From Polyangium spumosum (GTDB lineage Bacteria > Myxococcota_A > Polyangia > Polyangiales > Polyangiaceae), in assembly GCF_009649845.1 (NCBI RefSeq), contig NZ_WJIE01000016.1, forward strand, positions 1 to 64,000: 64,000 bases of DNA, in the 5' to 3' direction. Positions 62,472 through 64,000 of this stretch are shown here, piece after piece. The notes under the pieces were generated by a model. That model searched no databases. It saw only the letters and a program-made list of their open reading frames with translations, and had not been told where the DNA came from. The translations under genes and the position numbers were made by a program. The first letter of the stretch is position 1, and each line of letters begins with the position of its first letter.

Positions 62472-64000
62472 TCAGAGCCCTTTTTCCCGGCGGAACGCCG
62501 CGAGGCATTCGAGCTCGCGGGCGAGGTGCTCGAGCTCGGGTTTGCCGCCCGCGCCGTCCGCGAGCTTCACCAGACGCTCGATGTCGGTGACGTGCGCTTC
62601 GAGGCGCGAGCCGAGCTCGGCGTGCTCGCGATCTTCCTCGATCCGGACGAGCGCTGCCGTGTACGCGCGCCGCACCCAGGTCTTCTGCGCTTCGATACGA
62701 GCGCGATAACTCGTGAATGCCTGGTCGCGGAATTTCCCGAGCCTGCGGCGATCCTCGGGGAGATCCGGGTCCTCGATGAGGTAGACGCCCTCGGCGCGGC
62801 GGATGACGCCGAAGCAGATCGCGAGCGTGAAATCACGCATGTCGTCCGTGCGGACCTGCTCCTCGCCCGCCTTCTCCTGGACGCGCGAGCGCCGCTCGGT
62901 CCAGGCGATCTTGGAGTCGTTCTCGCGCACGCCGTCGATCGAGATGCGGAAGAGGCGCGTGTCCGGGTCCGGCGCGCCCTCCCAGTTGCGATCGATGTGC
63001 AGCGGGATCTGCGGCACGCCCTTGGGCAAACCCGGCACCTTCGCGCCCTCGGCGAGCTCCTTGTCCTTCACCGCGCGGTAACGGCGCTCGTAGTCGGACA
63101 AACTCTTCACCGCGTGCAGCGGGCAGCCGAGCCGCGCGAGGTAGAAGATGATCTCGAAGGCTCGATCCGAGGCGACGATCTGGCCCCTGTCGACGCGATG
63201 AGTCGCGAGGTGCGCGAGGATCGGGCCGAGCGTGCGCTCGTAATCGCCGTGCATGACGACGTACGCCTTGTCGGGCAGGAGCGGCGCGCCCGCGCCGAGC
63301 GTGACGAAGGGCGCACATTTCGCGGCGGCGAACTCGAGTTTGTCTTTGATGTACTTCTGGATCTCCTCCTCGGGCGTGCGCCGCGCCTCCTCGATCCATT
63401 GCGGATCGGAGGCAGGCGGGAGCGGGCCGCCGCGGCGCTCGAGCCGGCGCGTGGCCGAGACGAGCTGCGCCTCGAAGCGGAGCTCCTCGTCGATACGCAG
63501 GCCGCGCTCCTCGAGCCCACCCGCGATGCGGCCACGAAGCGCGGCCGAGGCGAGCTGGACGAGGTCGTCGATGATGCGCCTCTCAATGTCCTGCTCGGCC
63601 CCGCCCTGGCTCGCGACCGCCGCGAGGCGCGAGAGCGCGCCGGAGAGCTGGAGATCACTCGGGCGCACGAGGCGCGCATACAGGTGATCCCAGAGCCGCT
63701 GGCCCGTGCGGTGATCCTGCAAGACCTCGACGTCGAGCACGTACCGATTCGCGTCGCCGCCCTCGTGCCGGCGCCCGCCCGCGGCGACGATCCGCGCGGC
63801 GCGCTCTTCGAGCCTCCGCTGGATGCGGTCGACCCGCGCGAAGAAGTGGAAGCTCGAGAGGCGGCGACGGTCGAGCTCACGAAGGACGGCCGCGAAGTAC
63901 TCGATCATGGCGTTCGCGCGGATGCGGGCGCGCAGGCCGTCGAGCACGTCGCGGTACCAGCCGGCGAAGGAGGCGGCGACCTCGAAGTAATCGTTTTGCC
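62472..64000 (-). CDS. Predicted FtsZ/tubulin-like (Tubulin_2/FtsZl) protein, C-terminal part
   Basis: The reading frame is open to the window edge, so the N-terminus is missing; 509 codons are visible. The region AFEIIFYLARLGCPLHAVKSLSDYERRYRAV followed by PQIPLHIDRNW resembles the C-terminal part of FtsZ-like Tubulin_2 proteins (about 1100 residues), which Makarova and Koonin linked to membrane remodelling. The flanking sequence is helical with a Glu/Arg-rich end. The assignment rests on motif recall, not a search. It is the first visible gene of a minus-strand operon with the membrane protein and the helicase relative. Confidence 0.5.
   Translation of the reverse strand, partial: QNDYFEVAASFAGWYRDVLDGLRARIRANAMIEYFAAVLRELDRRRLSSFHFFARVDRIQRRLEERAARIVAAGGRRHEGGDANRYVLDVEVLQDHRTGQRLWDHLYARLVRPSDLQLSGALSRLAAVASQGGAEQDIERRIIDDLVQLASAALRGRIAGGLEERGLRIDEELRFEAQLVSATRRLERRGGPLPPASDPQWIEEARRTPEEEIQKYIKDKLEFAAAKCAPFVTLGAGAPLLPDKAYVVMHGDYERTLGPILAHLATHRVDRGQIVASDRAFEIIFYLARLGCPLHAVKSLSDYERRYRAVKDKELAEGAKVPGLPKGVPQIPLHIDRNWEGAPDPDTRLFRISIDGVRENDSKIAWTERRSRVQEKAGEEQVRTDDMRDFTLAICFGVIRRAEGVYLIEDPDLPEDRRRLGKFRDQAFTSYRARIEAQKTWVRRAYTAALVRIEEDREHAELGSRLEAHVTDIERLVKLADGAGGKPELEHLARELECLAAFRREKGL

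Overview
The window is very GC-rich, gene-dense bacterial DNA and looks like a myxobacterium, most likely order Polyangiales (Polyangium/Sorangium relatives). Reasons: many lipoproteins with long Gly/Ala/Pro/Ser linkers, a MYXO-CTERM-type C-terminal tail on a secreted protein, Cys-rich and MopE-type repeat proteins, an FHA-sigma54 activator, and Hen1-Pnkp RNA repair. The species call is an inference. No tRNA, rRNA, CRISPR array or insertion sequence was seen.

Layout. 1-3783: str operon on the minus strand (rpsL-rpsG-fusA-tuf; tuf runs off the left edge) with a recognisable sigma70-type promoter. 3.9-7.3 kb: membrane and secreted proteins of unknown role. 7.4-12.7 kb: minus-strand cluster of cytochrome c assembly-like protein, hemA, hemC and a GH57 branching enzyme. 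12.7-18.7 kb: phosphatidylserine synthase, an XRE regulator, an alpha/beta hydrolase without its serine, an AAA ATPase and a HEAT-repeat protein. 18.7-25.1 kb: a tight operon of a secreted TPR-CHAT peptidase-like protein, an ABC-2 type transporter and a membrane-anchored protein. 25-30 kb: lipoproteins, an esterase, a small zinc-finger protein of lower GC and a three-gene lipoprotein operon.

30.0-34.8 kb is the most striking part. A 672-bp intergenic region carries two degenerate tandem arrays (41 bp and 43 bp periods) and a perfect 16-bp palindrome. It precedes a LuxI-like acyltransferase gene, a heme-oxygenase-like diiron oxidase gene with the full ligand pattern, and a convergent GAF-LuxR regulator gene, followed by an FHA-sigma54 activator. 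This could be a small-molecule signalling or biosynthesis module.

35.1-46.5 kb: a calpain-like cysteine peptidase downstream of the Hen1-Pnkp RNA repair pair, a MopE-repeat surface protein, a PARG-like macrodomain protein and a VIT-VWA lipoprotein. 46.5-52.3 kb: a beta-propeller lipoprotein gene broken by a frameshift and an amber codon, an L,D-transpeptidase, a Uma2-like protein and a second frameshifted lipoprotein gene. 52.3-64 kb: a minus-strand run ending at the right edge with a candidate membrane-remodelling or defence operon: a predicted FtsZ/tubulin-like protein, a membrane protein with a related Gly-rich N-terminus, and a membrane-anchored SF2 helicase relative with altered catalytic motifs and a DUF1998/MZB zinc region. 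A PHP-domain lipoprotein, an SDR, a hypothetical protein and a CBS-domain protein follow downstream.
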